Positions 1 to 8,088 of a DNA stretch of 12,686 nt are shown one piece after another. Location of the stretch: assembly GCA_023229725.1 (NCBI GenBank), contig JALNYR010000072.1:1-12686 (forward strand), read 5' to 3'. The stretch is from Dehalococcoidia bacterium (GTDB lineage: Bacteria > Chloroflexota > Dehalococcoidia > GIF9 > AB-539-J10). Positions within the stretch are counted from its first letter, which is position 1, and every line of letters begins with the position of its first letter. The notes beneath the pieces are model-generated. The model saw only the letters and a list, made by a program, of their open reading frames with translations, was not told the DNA's origin and did no database searches. The position numbers were made by a program, and so were the translations under genes.

Positions 1-2673
1 TACGTGAACGAGCACTTTTTCACGCAGCCGCCGCTGCCAGTGTCCGCGAAACGGGGCCCGGCGGAAGCCGGCGATGGCCTGGCGATGCCTAGGCTGCCGA
101 GCGCCGAGCGCCTCCACGCCGTGCGCGGTCCAGGCGGCGCGTTCCGCGCGGTGCGAGGTGACCCGGATCCCGCGTTCACGCGGATGGCGGCCGAGGCCTA
201 CGACCAGGCGCGCATGGGAGGACTCCGAAGCCGGCCCTATAGCAACTCCGACGTGTTCGCCCGCACGATCGCGGCGCGGCCATGTCCAGCCGTGGCCTCG
301 GGCTGCTACTGCGCGGCGTACCTGTCAGATTGCAGCGCGGCCGTGTGGAAGTATGGACCAGGCGGGAACGGCACCATGACGGCGCGAGCGGCGTTCCGGT
401 ACTGCGCACGTGCGTGGGACGCCATGCAGAACGCGCCGGACGAGGCCGCACGCGCGGACGCTGAGAACCTGTTGTGCGTCAACGACGCCGGCCGGCCCAT
501 CACCGACCGTCTGGCGTCGGTGCTCAGGGCAGTGCTGACACCCGAGGCTGGTGTCGCCGACCAGCGGGCCCGCGTGCTCAGTTTCCAGACGCTACTAGGG
601 GCCGATGCACCCGAGATCAGGCGACGGATGCGGGCAGCGATGGACCCGAAAGCCCTTAAGAGGGGGACTAGCAGCGTCGCGGATCGTATCTCGCGTGCAT
701 ACCACGGCTCGTGGCTCGAGACGGCATACGCGCGGGCGTCGACAGGGCGACGCGATGGGCCGGACGCCGAGCTGGAGTGGACGGTCGACACGCTTCGCGG
801 CCTCGACGCGGCACTGAACACACGCGGCGGCATAAACCTGCCCCGGTTCAGGGCCGCGGATAACGTGCCCAAGTTCCGTTCACAAGGACGTCTCGTGCGC
901 CGCGGCGGCGTCGAGTACGATGCGGAGGGTCGCTCCGGCCTGGGCAAGCTCGCGTCGCTTGCGCTGGACCTCGCGGAGCGCCAGCTCGATGAACGGCGCG
1001 GCCGGTACCGGCAACCTGCGCAGCAAGACGTCCAGGCAGCGCCAGTGCCTTCCGTGCGAGAATCGCTCACCAGCCGGCTCGAGCTGCTGCGCACCATGAC
1101 GGACTTCTTCGGCGGCGCGAGCCCGAGGGCCGACTCTGCGGCGCGACCGGGCGGCAGGTCGACCGCGTACAACAGGCACGTCCGAGGCGCCAGCGCCCCC
1201 AACTCCGCCGAGGACTCGTGGCTAGAGTTCGGGGAGCCCTACGTATTCAACAGGCCAGTGACGCGGGATAGTCTGTTCACGGGGGGGAACATCATCACTC
1301 ACAAGGCAGCGGCGCTCGCCGGCGTCCTGGGCAGCCTCACCGGTGACCTGAAGATCGAACTGGGGCTCAACACGAGTACTGCGCTGGTCGTCGCGCGACC
1401 CGGCCACTCCGGACGGCCACCGCGGCTTGGCGCGGCCGCACCGCCGGACCTGACCGACGCGGACGCGTTCTTCGATCTGTTCGGACACTGGATTAAGGAC
1501 ATCTTCACGAGTTTCGTGGACAAGATCGACACGGACGGCTGGGGCAGCATCTTTATCGACGTCGGTAACTGGATCGTAGACATACTGACATGCGAGTATC
1601 CGCTGCAGGTGAACACGACCCGTCCGTACAACCTGTGGTGCCTCCCACGCATCCCAGAGGGTGTGACGAGCACAATTCCCGATGGACCGTTCACGCCCGC
1701 GCAGGTCGCGTGGGCGTCGGTACTCATTGTGGTGCCGTGCATCAACGACGATTGGCCAGACCGCGTAGGCTACGGGAGGTATTTGGAGTTGCACAAGGAC
1801 AACTGTGACTACAACGATTCGTACACACCGCAACGGACCGGGTGCCCAGCAACCCCGTGGTGCCGGCGAGAGTACGATCCAGAGGCTGTGCACATGGACC
1901 TAATCGACGCCGGGATCATGCTCATCGACAAGTTCGGCGTGCTCATCTACAAACTGCTGTATCCGAGCATCGGGACGGGGGCAGACAGCGTCGACCGCGT
2001 GCACTGGCTCACCAATTTCGTCATCATCGTCTTCGTGCCCCGGTTCCTGAACGCGGTACTGGCCGCCGTCCCATTCGTCGGGGCTCTCGCCGGCCTGATA
2101 CAGCCAGCGGTGCCCGTGCTGGGATGGGCCCTGGCGACGTGGTATGCGATCGTCAGCGGGGTTCTCTGGCCGGCAGTGCTGACCGTCATCGTCTGGTATG
2201 CGGTGTCGATTGCGTACAACGTCGCATTCTGGCTGGTCTACGGTGCGTATTTCGTCTACGGTGGCCTGATCTGGGCGTATCCTGACGTTGTGAGCTGGCT
2301 GGCGACCGCCGTCTGCACAGTCACGGACACGGGCATGACGTGGTGGATACCGCTGTCGCAGGAGATGTGCTACCGCCTCAGTGTCGTAGCCGAGCATGGC
2401 GACGAGGCTGCGTACGTCCAGCTGTGGGGTCTGTACTTCGCGAAATCCGTCACGTTCGTCCTCGTCGGGTACGTCGCGGCGACCGCGATCTTCTGGGTTG
2501 CCGTGGCCGTCGTGACCCAAACCTTCAGGTTCGTGTACGACATCTACGTTCTCATCCGGCTGGAAATGAATCGCGGTCGTGCAAACGAAGTTGAACACAA
2601 AATCGAAAACTTGGAGGCAAACGTACGGGCAAGCCAGGTGGTGGCGCTCACCGGTTCTGTGGGCCGTCCCTGA
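1..2673 (+). CDS. Large multi-pass membrane protein, probable virion envelope protein (5' end outside window)
   Basis: The frame is open to the left edge, and the first possible initiator inside the window is a GTG at 4, so I read this as the 3' part of a longer gene; at least 889 residues are present (numbered from the GTG). The N-terminal half is hydrophilic and Arg/Ala-rich, with cysteines clustered around residues 95-110. Four N-glycosylation sequons are visible (N122-G-T, N456-T-S, N537-T-T, N604-D-S). A second cysteine group lies at about 530-625 (CEY, WCLP, PCIND, NCDY, GCPATPWC), which suggests a disulfide-bonded external domain. A long hydrophobic block at about 666-770 could hold three to five membrane segments, and another at about 811-850 precedes a short charged tail with heptad-like character. 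The design (large glycosylated ectodomain, C-terminal membrane cluster, coiled tail) fits an envelope protein. I recognise no family, and the envelope role is inference. The stop is TGA, 125 bases before the next gene. Confidence 0.8.
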   Translation, partial: YVNEHFFTQPPLPVSAKRGPAEAGDGLAMPRLPSAERLHAVRGPGGAFRAVRGDPDPAFTRMAAEAYDQARMGGLRSRPYSNSDVFARTIAARPCPAVASGCYCAAYLSDCSAAVWKYGPGGNGTMTARAAFRYCARAWDAMQNAPDEAARADAENLLCVNDAGRPITDRLASVLRAVLTPEAGVADQRARVLSFQTLLGADAPEIRRRMRAAMDPKALKRGTSSVADRISRAYHGSWLETAYARASTGRRDGPDAELEWTVDTLRGLDAALNTRGGINLPRFRAADNVPKFRSQGRLVRRGGVEYDAEGRSGLGKLASLALDLAERQLDERRGRYRQPAQQDVQAAPVPSVRESLTSRLELLRTMTDFFGGASPRADSAARPGGRSTAYNRHVRGASAPNSAEDSWLEFGEPYVFNRPVTRDSLFTGGNIITHKAAALAGVLGSLTGDLKIELGLNTSTALVVARPGHSGRPPRLGAAAPPDLTDADAFFDLFGHWIKDIFTSFVDKIDTDGWGSIFIDVGNWIVDILTCEYPLQVNTTRPYNLWCLPRIPEGVTSTIPDGPFTPAQVAWASVLIVVPCINDDWPDRVGYGRYLELHKDNCDYNDSYTPQRTGCPATPWCRREYDPEAVHMDLIDAGIMLIDKFGVLIYKLLYPSIGTGADSVDRVHWLTNFVIIVFVPRFLNAVLAAVPFVGALAGLIQPAVPVLGWALATWYAIVSGVLWPAVLTVIVWYAVSIAYNVAFWLVYGAYFVYGGLIWAYPDVVSWLATAVCTVTDTGMTWWIPLSQEMCYRLSVVAEHGDEAAYVQLWGLYFAKSVTFVLVGYVAATAIFWVAVAVVTQTFRFVYDIYVLIRLEMNRGRANEVEHKIENLEANVRASQVVALTGSVGRP

Positions 2674-2798
2674 AAATTTGTCCCTTTTCCCACATTCCAC
2701 TGCATGCATACCCAGGTGGCGGAGAGGTGGCAAGGAGAGGGGGAGGGGAAAAGAACAGGTTGAGTGGCAACACCATATTAAAAAAAATACAAAGAGCA
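2674..2798 (+). promoter_or_regulatory. Intergenic region: end of membrane-protein gene and leader of the 1007-residue gene
   Basis: This 125-base gap holds, in order, CACTGCA at 2698-2704 overlapping the 8-base palindrome TGCATGCA (2701-2708), a purine/G-rich stretch at about 2734-2750, and an A/T run at 2775-2790 ending nine bases before the ATG at 2799. The A/T run contains ATTAAA (2777-2782), which could be a poly(A) signal for the upstream gene, a promoter element for the downstream gene, or both. The sequence ATACAAAGA just before the ATG recurs in front of the small gene starting at 11185. The regulatory role is inferred from position and composition. Confidence 0.4.
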
Positions 2799-5700
2799 AT
2801 GGACGAAAGGACAAAAACACAGCGGTTACTGGAGAGAATAGCACCAGTCGTACGAGTGCCGGGTGAAGTCTCGCCAAACGTACCACAGGCCCCGGTTCCA
2901 GCCGTCGTGCCACCGGCAGCGGGCGGAAGAGGCGCCCCACAACGGCCGTCAAAGAGAATAACACCGACCGTACATGTGCCGGAGTCCGTTGGAGCCTCGC
3001 TCGGCATTACCGATATGCCGCCGCTTCCGGGTCCAACTGCCGTGCCGCCGGTTGTTCCGGCTGTCGCTGCATCGAGCGGCAGCGACGTCCCGGACGTGCC
3101 GCCGTCGTTGTTGCCCCGTCTCGAGATACCACGGCCAGGCACCCCAGACGTGGCACATAAACTTCGGCGGAACTTGGTGGGCCAGTTGGCCAACGCCCTG
3201 CAGGCGGCGTTTGGCGCCGTCGATGTCGCGTTCATGCGGGGGGACGGCGTTCCGAGCGGAACGAGCGACTACGTCGCCAAAAATTACGTCGCCTGTCGGA
3301 ACCTGGCCGTGGACCGTCCTGACACGGATGCACCGAAAGTAGGCCGATGGCGATACGTTGAAGCTTACGAAGGCCCGGAATACGGTCTGGTAGACGGTCC
3401 GGCCCCCAAGCCAGGTATGCGGTTTCCGGATGCACCCCACCCGCCCGGTACGTACGTGGCGAGGTATGTGCACATTGGCAGAGTATATTGGATACTCGAA
3501 CTCGGGTGTCACCCGCTGGCGTACGTCGGGTCTAGTACCAAGCCTCAACTGGACGCTAGCACCACGGTGATGGCGTACACGTTGGAAAGCCTGGAATCGT
3601 TCGTGGACGACGACGGAGCGATCCGTCTGTGTGGACGCGAGAACGGGGTGACCACGGTCGTTTACGAGGAACCGCCGATCCGCGCGGACTGGGAGACGGC
3701 CGGGCCGTGGGTTACGGCCGTCAGCGTGATCGACGATGACAGCCCGGTATCGATGTTCGTCGCTGGCATTGCCCGGGGACTCTCGACGGTGACAGTCCCG
3801 GCACGGACCGAGGCCAACATCGAATTGCGATTGGACGACGGCGTCGCGACAGTGACAGCGGTCGATAGACCGGATGAGCCGGGGGAATTCGTCATTCCGT
3901 CCGCGGGTCCGAAGGCGGCGGCACCCGCAGGCCTGTCGGCCGCGGCACGCACAGCGTTGATGACCGGCGCCGCGGAGGCTGGGATAGAGGAGGAGGGGGA
4001 GAGGCTAGTCAGTGAAGAGAGAAGCGCGGAGGAGGAAGCGGAAGAAGAACACATTCAGCAGATAGAAGAAGACATCGACATATTCAACGCGCCAGCATTC
4101 GTAGAATGGGATCCGCCGGTCGGTTCACGTATACTGCGCGTTGGGGCACTAGCCGCATTAGGTGAAAAGTCGCCGCTGGTCGAGTCGCCGCTAGTCGTCG
4201 TTCAGGTAGCACGAACATCCGGGATCGTGCTGGCCGCACTTGATTCGTACGCCGTGGTGTACCGGCAACCCCTGCAGTCCCTGCCCTGGTACACGATATC
4301 GGGACCGACCCTCACGATACAGCAGTACACGACCGCGGGCACGGGAGCATCATTGGGCGCACTGGCCCCCGGGAACTATAGCGAGTGGCGACCCGGCCTA
4401 CAGACCGAACAAACCGATCTCGTAGTCGCCCACCGCAACACGGTAGGCATGCTCGCCGAATTGACATCGTTGCTGGACCTCGCCAGTGCCATGGACACGA
4501 AGCCGGACCTGCAGAAAGCCATAGAACGGTACGCTGCCGCGTCCCTCGGGGCGTTGGACTCGATCAATACCACCGGAGTCAGGGTTTACGCGACCCTCGC
4601 CGATGCGTTCGAATACACCGCCCAAGGTTACGTGATCCCGATACCCGGGTACACTAAAATCGGCGTACTCGAGGACCCCCTGCCGGTCGATAACTCGGGA
4701 TATGTGTTCGGCGGCGTACGCATGGCGTACACCTCCCAGCACTATCCTGGGCCAGTGGGCACGATCATACCCCGGTATCGGTTCTATGCGGGGGATCGAA
4801 GGGGCACACTAATCCTCCACGAGACGTACGACCGATCGACTGGGGCCGAATTCGTGCGAGAAATCGCTCGCGTAGCCGCTGGGTCGTCCAGCAAGATCGG
4901 GACGGATAAAATGGGCAAAGACTCCTACCGCGTGGCGTGCGCAGCCACTGCCTACGGCTGGCGGCTGACCGGAGGTGGCGATCCGGTGCTGCCCGGTTTG
5001 CAGCCGCGCGACGAGCGGAGCTACCTTCCATTTGGCGAGGACGACTATGCGGTGGTGATCGACGAGCCGGCCGGCTCGTCGCTGGTAACCCGCCAGTGGC
5101 GCATGCCCGTGCCAAAAACCGTAAAGCTGTTGGGGTCGTTTTTCCGTGAAAAGATGTTGCTGGTGGCCAGTGTACGCACACCCGAGCCCACCCGGAGAGA
5201 CTCGAGGCGCGCCGTCGATCTGTACTTGGTGTCCGCGGTTGGCGACATCGTATTTTCCGAGCGCATGGCGGAAAGTGCGGTCATGGGGGTGCCAGCATAT
5301 CACGTGCGGAACACAGCCGGAGACTATGCTGCGCGGGATGTTGAACTGACGGACAAGCTAAAGTCGGCAACAGGAGACTCGGCGACCCTGTGGGCACATC
5401 GTCGTGCGGCACTGGGGCTTAACATGGCAGTAGAACCCTACGTCGACGATATACAACGTGCCGAGGGGACCGTATCCGGACTCGGCCCGGATCTAATGCG
5501 GTGCGCACGGATTCTGGCGCCGGGCTACGTTGCCAGTGCCCAGGCATACGAGTTCATGTTGACCGAGGTCCGCAGGTCTCTGGCTGTCAATGGCAGGTAC
5601 GCTGCATGGCGCTGCCTGCTTTTAATTGTGGGAGCAGATCGACAAGGCTGGCGTCGAAAGTTGCGCGTCACGGGGCCTGCCGCGGGCACGTTCGACGCTG

Positions 5701-5822
5701 ATGTGGCCAGGATGACTGAATGGATCGGGAGATTGGATGCGCACGAAGTTGACGTCGACCAACCGACGATCGATATGCTTCGAGTAGCCCTCGACCACAT
5801 ATCGAAAGACGTCGAGCATTAA
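2799..5822 (+). CDS. 1007-residue protein of unknown function, proline-rich N-terminus
   Basis: The ATG at 2799 is chosen because an in-frame GTG at 2727 is unlikely in a eukaryotic virus and lies inside the A/T- and G-rich leader. The N-terminal ~95 residues are Pro/Val/Ala-rich and low in complexity and contain two copies of a short unit (RIAPVVRVPG and RITPTVHVPE, 40 residues apart). A mixed-composition domain follows, with VxR/YVA beta-like segments at about 150-390. Then comes a strongly acidic Glu-rich hinge at about 394-430 and a long C-terminal region (about 430-1007) rich in Val/Tyr/Gly, which looks like globular beta/alpha sequence. No signal peptide, membrane helix or catalytic motif is evident. 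Size and lack of membrane segments would suit a structural or tegument/core protein, but that is only inference; I do not recognise the family. It is tandem with its neighbours on both sides and ends in TAA directly before a small inverted repeat. Confidence 0.85.
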   Translation: MDERTKTQRLLERIAPVVRVPGEVSPNVPQAPVPAVVPPAAGGRGAPQRPSKRITPTVHVPESVGASLGITDMPPLPGPTAVPPVVPAVAASSGSDVPDVPPSLLPRLEIPRPGTPDVAHKLRRNLVGQLANALQAAFGAVDVAFMRGDGVPSGTSDYVAKNYVACRNLAVDRPDTDAPKVGRWRYVEAYEGPEYGLVDGPAPKPGMRFPDAPHPPGTYVARYVHIGRVYWILELGCHPLAYVGSSTKPQLDASTTVMAYTLESLESFVDDDGAIRLCGRENGVTTVVYEEPPIRADWETAGPWVTAVSVIDDDSPVSMFVAGIARGLSTVTVPARTEANIELRLDDGVATVTAVDRPDEPGEFVIPSAGPKAAAPAGLSAAARTALMTGAAEAGIEEEGERLVSEERSAEEEAEEEHIQQIEEDIDIFNAPAFVEWDPPVGSRILRVGALAALGEKSPLVESPLVVVQVARTSGIVLAALDSYAVVYRQPLQSLPWYTISGPTLTIQQYTTAGTGASLGALAPGNYSEWRPGLQTEQTDLVVAHRNTVGMLAELTSLLDLASAMDTKPDLQKAIERYAAASLGALDSINTTGVRVYATLADAFEYTAQGYVIPIPGYTKIGVLEDPLPVDNSGYVFGGVRMAYTSQHYPGPVGTIIPRYRFYAGDRRGTLILHETYDRSTGAEFVREIARVAAGSSSKIGTDKMGKDSYRVACAATAYGWRLTGGGDPVLPGLQPRDERSYLPFGEDDYAVVIDEPAGSSLVTRQWRMPVPKTVKLLGSFFREKMLLVASVRTPEPTRRDSRRAVDLYLVSAVGDIVFSERMAESAVMGVPAYHVRNTAGDYAARDVELTDKLKSATGDSATLWAHRRAALGLNMAVEPYVDDIQRAEGTVSGLGPDLMRCARILAPGYVASAQAYEFMLTEVRRSLAVNGRYAAWRCLLLIVGADRQGWRRKLRVTGPAAGTFDADVARMTEWIGRLDAHEVDVDQPTIDMLRVALDHISKDVEH
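2834..3073 (+). repeat. Imperfect direct repeat of about 120 bases within the proline-rich N-terminus
   Basis: GAGAATA at 2834-2840 recurs exactly 120 bases later at 2954-2960, followed in each case by closely similar sequence through ...GTGCCGG. A second block resembling CCGG(T/G)TCCA..GCCGTGCC starts at 2892 and 3027. That is an offset of 135, so the second copy carries an in-frame 15-base expansion. The units encode RIAPVVRVPG and RITPTVHVPE, each followed by a Pro/Val-rich spacer. This looks like an in-frame tandem duplication of a disordered segment. The boundaries are approximate. Confidence 0.65.
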
Positions 5823-6068
5823 CCGTCCATGCGCATCACTGTAGGGACGGGAAGTGGTTTAAGGAAAAGGTGAACTAGTGGAAGCCAAATTCGAAAAGGC
5901 GAGAAAAGGAAACAGAAAGTCGACGCGAGGGTCGCTGTGCACCATAATCCCCTTTTAAAATCTCCTAAAAAAACGTACGCACCCGTGGCCGCGTTCAAAA
6001 TTGTCATACCGCCGTATCCAGTCTAAAGAACAAGGGAAACCCCTCTCCCGACGTGATACGTACACTGC
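5823..6068. other. Intergenic region, 246 bases, with inverted repeat after the stop
   Basis: No convincing coding sequence lies here. Directly after the TAA, CCGTCC (5823-5828) can pair with GGACGG (5845-5850); the loop includes the palindrome ATGCGCAT (5829-5836). An A/T-rich patch follows at about 5951-5975 (CTTTTAAAATCTCCTAAAAAAACG), about 95-115 bases before the next ATG, which could be promoter or 3'-end signal. CACTGCA at 6063-6069 abuts the next start codon. I see no AATAAA on the plus strand for the upstream gene. Functional assignments are inference. Confidence 0.4.
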
Positions 6069-7292
6069 ATGGACAAGACCACCAAAATGAGCACCAAACT
6101 AATCTCTGCCTGGTTCGGTCGCCGGCCCGCACCGCCGCCACCACCACCGCCATTATCACCGGCTCCGGTAACGCAGCCACCGCCTGCGGCGCCGATCCAC
6201 GCGTCGAGGGAAGCCGAGATAATGTCGGAGCTGATGGCCGCACTCTGCGAACCCAACGAGCAGCCGTGGTATTCCGCGGCCGAAGGCGGGGCACAGCTAC
6301 CGTTTACCGAGGCCCCGCCGCTGATTGACGGAGACGATTCAGATGACTTGCCTCCGGCCCAACGCCGACGCACGGCCCCGGACGAGGACGGCACCGAACT
6401 CATCGCCTGTGGGACAGTCGCGGAGTTTGCGCAGCCAGATGCAGCCATCGACGATCGTGCGGTCTACCAGATCCCCGGCGCCAACATCGGGCGTGCCGCC
6501 CATTCGCATATCTGCGCCCTACTGGGCCGATTGCAGTCGCAGCTCGCCGCGGAGTACAGGCAACTCGTGCAGGACACGACAGAAATCCCGACCGCGCTCG
6601 CCTCAGCGATCGCGGCTTGGCGCCTCCGCCGGTTCGTGGAGGACTGCGACCACGCCGAACTGACGGGAGACCTCGGCCGGATCTATCGAGCGGGCGCCAC
6701 GCCAACGTACCACACCGTTTCGGGCGCACCGCGCGCACTGCGGGAATACCTCCAGGCGGAGGTGCGGGCAGCGCTCGTGGCACGGCTACGTCTCGTGCCG
6801 TGCCTCGCGCGCGCCGACGCGATCGCGCAGTACCGGTTCCCGCCCGACATGCGCTGCAACAAACCCGGTTGTGGGGCGCCGTTGGATCTGGCATTCACAC
6901 AGAACGGCGCGTGTGCAGCGGCCGCGGCCGCAGGGCAGCCGGCCTGCGACTGCCCCTATTCCGTGCGCTGCGTCAGCTGCTTCGTGATTGATGCCTCGGA
7001 GCACATCGCGCAACAGGCCGCCGTGTTCACCGAAAAGCACTGCTGTGTCGAATGCCCGTGGTGCCACAGGGCTCGCTGCACATACGCGTGCGTCCTCGTC
7101 GATGCGTACCCCGAGTTGCCGGCCAAGCCGCCACCAGCCTCGAAAACGAAAAAGACCCAGAGTCACCATCGCGCCACGCCCGCTCCACCACCGCCGCAAC
7201 ACCCCCCACCGCAGCCGGTCGGAGTTGCCGTGGCCCAAGCTACGCCCACCCCCCCGCGATATGGGCTTCCGAAGCCTCTCTCTTGTGTATGA
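6069..7292 (+). CDS. Proline-rich protein with IBR-like cysteine-rich zinc-binding domain
   Basis: 407 residues from the ATG at 6069; a second in-frame ATG at 6087 would remove six residues. An N-terminal polyproline tract (about 18-45) leads into an acidic segment (about 85-110) and a helical middle region (about 130-255). Thirteen cysteines then fall within 79 residues: C263, C268, C282, C293, C295, C301, C304, C325, C326, C329, C332, C337 and C341, with H312, H324 and H333. CNKPGCGAPL, the later C-x5-C-x2-C and the spacings resemble the IBR domain of RBR ubiquitin ligases (parkin has CPRPGCG followed by C..C-x4-C-x2-C). A second cluster, CCVECPWCHRARC, could bind another zinc or be a RING2 remnant. 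The C-terminal tail (about 350-407) is Pro- and Lys/His-rich. Zinc binding is well supported by composition. Ubiquitin-ligase activity is speculative because no clear first RING is visible. A zinc-binding transcription regulator is the main alternative. Confidence 0.8.
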   Translation: MDKTTKMSTKLISAWFGRRPAPPPPPPPLSPAPVTQPPPAAPIHASREAEIMSELMAALCEPNEQPWYSAAEGGAQLPFTEAPPLIDGDDSDDLPPAQRRRTAPDEDGTELIACGTVAEFAQPDAAIDDRAVYQIPGANIGRAAHSHICALLGRLQSQLAAEYRQLVQDTTEIPTALASAIAAWRLRRFVEDCDHAELTGDLGRIYRAGATPTYHTVSGAPRALREYLQAEVRAALVARLRLVPCLARADAIAQYRFPPDMRCNKPGCGAPLDLAFTQNGACAAAAAAGQPACDCPYSVRCVSCFVIDASEHIAQQAAVFTEKHCCVECPWCHRARCTYACVLVDAYPELPAKPPPASKTKKTQSHHRATPAPPPPQHPPPQPVGVAVAQATPTPPRYGLPKPLSCV

Positions 7293-7302
7293 TGGGAGTA
7301 AT

Positions 7303-7311
7303 GGGGGGGGG
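7303..7311 (+). repeat. Poly-G tract between convergent genes
   Basis: A run of nine G followed by AGAGATTTTAAAAAATC fills the 34-base gap between the stops of the convergent genes ending at 7292 and 7327. On the minus strand this reads TTTTTTAAAATCTCTC followed by C9. Similar tracts occur at 10932-10942, 11229-11241 and 12671-12680. Possible roles are a 3'-end or termination signal for either strand or a G-quadruplex-forming element; the sequence alone does not decide. Confidence 0.6.
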
Positions 7312-7326
7312 AGAGATTTTAAAAAA

Positions 7327-7893
7327 TCAGTCGTCATCACTGTCAGGGTAGTTCTCATCGTATTCGGCGATGTATGAATCGATGATTTCCCGTGCTTCGC
7401 GAAAATCGCCATAGGCCATGTACACGAGCGCATTGGCAGCGGTCACGATCGCTATGTATGGCGGACTGTGGGCATAGTCCTCCAGCGGCTGATCAGCCAG
7501 CTGTTCTAGCGCCACGCCACCCCGTCCACGAACGAACGGATCGAGGAACTGAACAATATCGCGGCGCAGGCCCCGGGTCGTGCAATCACCGAGCCTGTCC
7601 TGGTCGAGGAGATTGCCGAGATTGATTTGTGCACTCTGCAGCTTCGTGATAGTGTCAGTCCTAGGGACTCGCCCACTGCCACTGAGATTACTGATGGTCC
7701 GGAACACCACGTCGCTGATGTCCGTGACCAAGTGGTAGATCGATAATCCCCTGATATTGCCTTCGGGCGTACCCACCTCTTTACCAGCGTAGCCCCATCG
7801 TTCGAGCGGCTGCCGGTACTCGGCCAGGACCCGCAGCTCGTCGCTGCTTAACCTGTCCCACTCGTCCTCGTCAGTGCGCCACCTAGCAGACAT
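7327..7893 (-). CDS. 188-residue hypothetical protein, acidic C-terminus
   Basis: The ATG at 7893 (MSARWRTDEDEW) is preferred because the sequence just upstream on this strand contains TATATA (7910-7915) in non-coding-looking A/T-rich DNA. An in-frame ATG at 7947 would add 18 basic residues (MRLAGKSKPKRIY...), and it sits in a TTAAATG context, so it cannot be excluded. The protein is hydrophilic and mostly alpha-helical in character, with no membrane segment, and ends in an acidic tail (YDENYPDSDDD). A moderately hydrophobic helix (YIAIVTAANALVYMAYG) lies near residues 145-165. I see no recognisable motif. It converges with the zinc-protein gene (34-base gap) and lies downstream of, and on the same strand as, the small acidic-protein gene. 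Confidence 0.75.
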   Translation of the reverse strand: MSARWRTDEDEWDRLSSDELRVLAEYRQPLERWGYAGKEVGTPEGNIRGLSIYHLVTDISDVVFRTISNLSGSGRVPRTDTITKLQSAQINLGNLLDQDRLGDCTTRGLRRDIVQFLDPFVRGRGGVALEQLADQPLEDYAHSPPYIAIVTAANALVYMAYGDFREAREIIDSYIAEYDENYPDSDDD

Positions 7894-8088
7894 GCGAATT
7901 CGAGTTGGGTATATACGTTTTGGTTTTGATTTTCCCGCCAATCGCATTTAATCAAGCACCATTTTTCCCCCGAAACTTTGCTATTTGCTAAAGCTTGGGG
8001 ATGGAGGGGGTTGACTTGGTGAAATCAGTGCTTTATTTCAGTCTCCCCCAGTGGAGCAGTCCCGGCACGGACCGTGGTCAGTCTTGGT
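7894..8088 (-). promoter_or_regulatory. Intergenic region upstream of the 188-residue gene, including poly(A) signal of the preceding gene
   Basis: On the minus strand this 195-base gap holds, in order, the 3' end of the preceding transcript with AATAAA (see separate entry), a pyrimidine-rich stretch complementary to GGGG..GGAGGGGG (7997-8010), AAATAGCAAAG near 7980, and TATATA (7910-7915) 17-22 bases before the preferred ATG. The TATA-like element is closer to the ATG than a standard TATA box would be, implying a very short leader or use of another start site. No additional gene is evident. Confidence 0.4.
8032..8037 (-). terminator. AATAAA polyadenylation signal
   Basis: The plus strand reads TTTATT, so the minus strand carries canonical AATAAA, 52-57 bases downstream of the TGA of the minus-strand gene ending at 8089. 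Position and orientation fit 3'-end formation of that transcript. It is the only canonical AATAAA I could place just after a gene in this window, and it is a main reason to infer a eukaryotic host. Confidence 0.7.

Noticed and set aside
4..6. GTG at position 4 as the true start of the first gene
   Set aside because: The frame is open to the window edge and the upstream context is unseen; a partial gene is the safer reading.
2727..2798. GTG-initiated N-terminal extension of the 1007-residue protein
   Set aside because: GTG starts are improbable in a eukaryotic virus and the extension translates the G-rich and poly-A leader; the ATG at 2799 is the natural start.
306..2964. Several long minus-strand open frames under the first gene (about 298, 223 and 354 codons)
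   Set aside because: They are antisense to a clearly structured membrane protein in high-GC DNA, have Arg/Ser/Pro- or Arg/His-rich shadow composition and no promoter-like upstream sequence; one runs across the intergenic region into the next gene.
6853..7094. Classical RING finger in the zinc-binding protein
   Set aside because: The C-x2-C ... C-x-H-x2-C ... C-x2-C order of a RING is not met; the spacing fits an IBR-like pattern better.
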